From: Verrucomicrobia subdivision 3 bacterium UBA7542
Lineage (GTDB): Bacteria; Verrucomicrobiota; Verrucomicrobiia; Limisphaerales; UBA11358
Direction: 5' to 3'
Length of the DNA: 5,929 nucleotides
Assembly: GCA_002479245.1 (NCBI GenBank)
Contig: DLMG01000122.1
Span: 2,749 to 8,677, forward strand
The position numbers were made by a program, and so were the translations under genes. Below are positions 4,930 to 5,929 of the stretch, in pieces. The stretch's first letter is position 1. Each line of letters opens with the position of its first letter. A model generated the notes under the pieces. That model saw nothing but the letters and a program-made list of their open reading frames with translations, ran no database searches and was not told the DNA's origin.

Positions 4930-5388
4930 ATGAAATTTAATCCAAATCTCATCCTCGCCTGGCTCTGGATTCTCCTCGGCTTTGTCGCCGGCATGGCGCT
5001 CGGCCTGTTCTTTCACGGCGAAAACTGGCTCGGCGGTTACGGCAGTTTCAAACGCCGGATGTACCGGCTCGGACACATTTCCTTCTTCGGCCTCGGCGTC
5101 GTGAATTTTATTTTCGCGCTGACGGTGCAAAATTTATCTTCAGTCGGGCTACTCGCCAGTCTTGCGTCACTGGCTTTCATCGTTGGCGCAATCACGATGC
5201 CGCTGTGCTGCGTGGTAATGGCACATTTCCCCAAGGCGCACCTGATTTTCGCCGTGCCGGTCATCAGCCTGATTTTAGGCGGCGCGCTGACGCTGACCCT
5301 CGTTGTTCACGAGCCAAAATCTGCCGGAGCGGTGAACACTGCAACCTCCGCTCTCAACCCTCAACCCTCAACTCTCAACCAACCATGA
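4930..5388 (+). CDS. Small four-helix membrane protein with repeat-encoded C-terminal tail
   Basis: A 152-aa membrane protein with hydrophobic segments at about residues 7-27, 48-66, 72-94 and 104-126. The connecting loop between the first two helices has a distinctive motif, FFHGENWLGGYGSF then KRRMYRLGHI, with His29 and His49 at the helix ends. Cys93, Cys94 and His99 lie at the end of helix three. I remember similar uncharacterised proteins but cannot name a family or function. The upstream sequence is A-rich (CAAAAATAATCAA before ATG), with no Shine-Dalgarno. The last roughly 22 residues (SAGAVNTATSALNPQPSTLNQP) look unlike a conserved domain, and their 3' half is encoded by the heptamer repeat at 5353-5380. 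The stop TGA overlaps the next gene's ATG (ATGA), which points to translational coupling with the radical SAM gene. Confidence 0.86.
   Translation: MKFNPNLILAWLWILLGFVAGMALGLFFHGENWLGGYGSFKRRMYRLGHISFFGLGVVNFIFALTVQNLSSVGLLASLASLAFIVGAITMPLCCVVMAHFPKAHLIFAVPVISLILGGALTLTLVVHEPKSAGAVNTATSALNPQPSTLNQP
5353..5380 (+). repeat. Tandem heptamer repeat, four units of CTCAACC
   Basis: Units lie at 5353-5359, 5360-5366, 5367-5373 (CTCAACT, one change) and 5374-5380, preceded by CT and followed by AACC and then ATG 5385. The repeat sits at the 3' end of the membrane-protein gene and 4 bp before the radical SAM start. Seven is not a multiple of three, so gain or loss of one unit would shift the upstream gene's frame. 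I associate similar short pyrimidine/adenine heptamers with Verrucomicrobiota genomes, from memory only. Confidence 0.88.
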
Positions 5389-5929
5389 AACGCATCGGTT
5401 TCATCGCCCTGAGCGGTGTGCGCGCGCACAACGCGGAACTCACGAAGCTCGGTCTCACGCTGCCTGGTTTCGTGGACCGCAACAAAATCATCGCCTCGCT
5501 GCCCAGCCTCGGCCTGCTCACGCTCGCCGGGCTGACGCCGAAAAAATTTGACGTGGAGTATCACGAAATCGCCGACCTCAAAAAACTGCCCGAACTGCCG
5601 GTGGATTTCGATCTCGTCGCCCTCAGCACGTTTACCGCGCAACTGAACGAAGCGTACGAAGTCGCCGATTTTTATCTCGCCAAAAAAATTCCGGTGGTGA
5701 TGGGCGGTATCACGGTCACTTCCCTGCCGGAAGAGGTGAAGAAACATTGCACCAGCGTCGTCGTTGGCGAAGGCGAACCGCTCTGGCCGGCGGTGCTGCG
5801 CGATTTTGAACGCGGCATGCTCAAGCCGTTTTACACGCGGTCGAAGGAATTCGATCTGGCCGACGCGCCGATGCCGCGCTTCGATTTGCTCGACCCGGAC
5901 AAATACAACCGCCTCACCGTCCAGACCAG
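5385..5929 (+). CDS. B12-binding domain/radical SAM protein, N-terminal part (gene runs off the right edge)
   Basis: 181 codons are visible with no stop. The protein begins MKRIGFIALSGVRAHNAELTKLGL; residues 33-58 (NKIIASLPSLGLLTLAGLTP then KKFDVEY) and 76-86 (DLVALSTFTAQ) fit a Rossmann-type cobalamin-binding domain. The best signatures are VVMGGITVTSLPEEV (104-118) and VVVGEGEPLWPAVLRDFERG (125-144), typical of the GG...PEE and GEGE...W motifs of B12-binding radical SAM proteins. PRFDLLDPDKYNRLTVQT (164-181) is the usual lead-in to the CxxxCxxC cluster motif, which would begin a few codons beyond the window. I see no DxHxxG motif, which is normal in this class. It would bind S-adenosylmethionine and a 4Fe-4S cluster, with cobalamin possible; the substrate is unknown. 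It overlaps the preceding stop by ATGA and has no Shine-Dalgarno of its own. Confidence 0.87.
   Translation, partial: MKRIGFIALSGVRAHNAELTKLGLTLPGFVDRNKIIASLPSLGLLTLAGLTPKKFDVEYHEIADLKKLPELPVDFDLVALSTFTAQLNEAYEVADFYLAKKIPVVMGGITVTSLPEEVKKHCTSVVVGEGEPLWPAVLRDFERGMLKPFYTRSKEFDLADAPMPRFDLLDPDKYNRLTVQT

Noticed and set aside
4894..5130. Longer N-terminus for the minus-strand four-helix protein
   Set aside because: The extension is charged, lies antisense to the gene at 4930, and would place a non-membrane segment before the natural Lys/Arg-led start.
5353..5380. CRISPR-like or attachment-site interpretation of the heptamer
   Set aside because: The units are 7 bp, contiguous and without spacers; no cas, integrase or tRNA gene is nearby.

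Overview
The window looks like chromosomal DNA from a moderately GC-rich Gram-negative bacterium. Two lipoproteins of the outer-membrane type support this. Verrucomicrobiota (Limisphaerales/Pedosphaera-like) is my best guess. The guess rests on the style of the GT-C-like membrane protein, the mostly Shine-Dalgarno-less starts and a CTCAACC-type heptamer repeat of a kind I associate with that group. No rRNA or other marker settles the taxonomy.

Layout, left to right. (1) The 5' part of a LysR-type regulator gene on the minus strand (371 to 1) runs off the left edge. (2) Divergent from it is a 631-aa polytopic membrane protein resembling GT-C glycosyltransferases (476-2371). (3) A second, complete LysR-type regulator (3269 to 2397, minus) converges on it with a 25-bp gap. 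This regulator is a paralogue of the first: the two align without gaps over 371 bp at about 85% DNA identity. (4) Divergent from the second regulator are two tandem paralogous lipoproteins with a BamE/SmpA-like core (3343-3855 and 3896-4402). (5) An 80-bp convergent spacer carries two back-to-back hairpins. (6) A small four-helix membrane protein lies on the minus strand (4893 to 4483). (7) After a 36-bp divergent spacer with an inverted repeat comes another small four-helix membrane protein (4930-5388). Its C-terminal tail is encoded partly by a heptamer tandem repeat, and its stop overlaps (ATGA) the start of (8), a B12-binding/radical-SAM-type protein (5385 to the right edge). That gene is cut off just before the expected iron-sulfur cysteine motif.

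The left half has a repeated architecture: each LysR paralogue sits divergently beside a different cell-envelope locus (a membrane glycosyltransferase-like gene, then a lipoprotein pair). The two regulators share an identical DNA-recognition segment, so they may read the same operator class and cross-talk. This is inference from sequence and layout. The right half is a separate unit: a divergent pair of small membrane proteins, one of them coupled to a radical SAM enzyme.

No tRNA, rRNA, CRISPR array, insertion sequence or long gene-free stretch was seen. The longest intergenic gap is 104 bp. Nothing points to a defence system or mobile element. The most interesting elements are the regulator duplication with its 66-bp identical core and the repeat-encoded junction ahead of the radical SAM gene.
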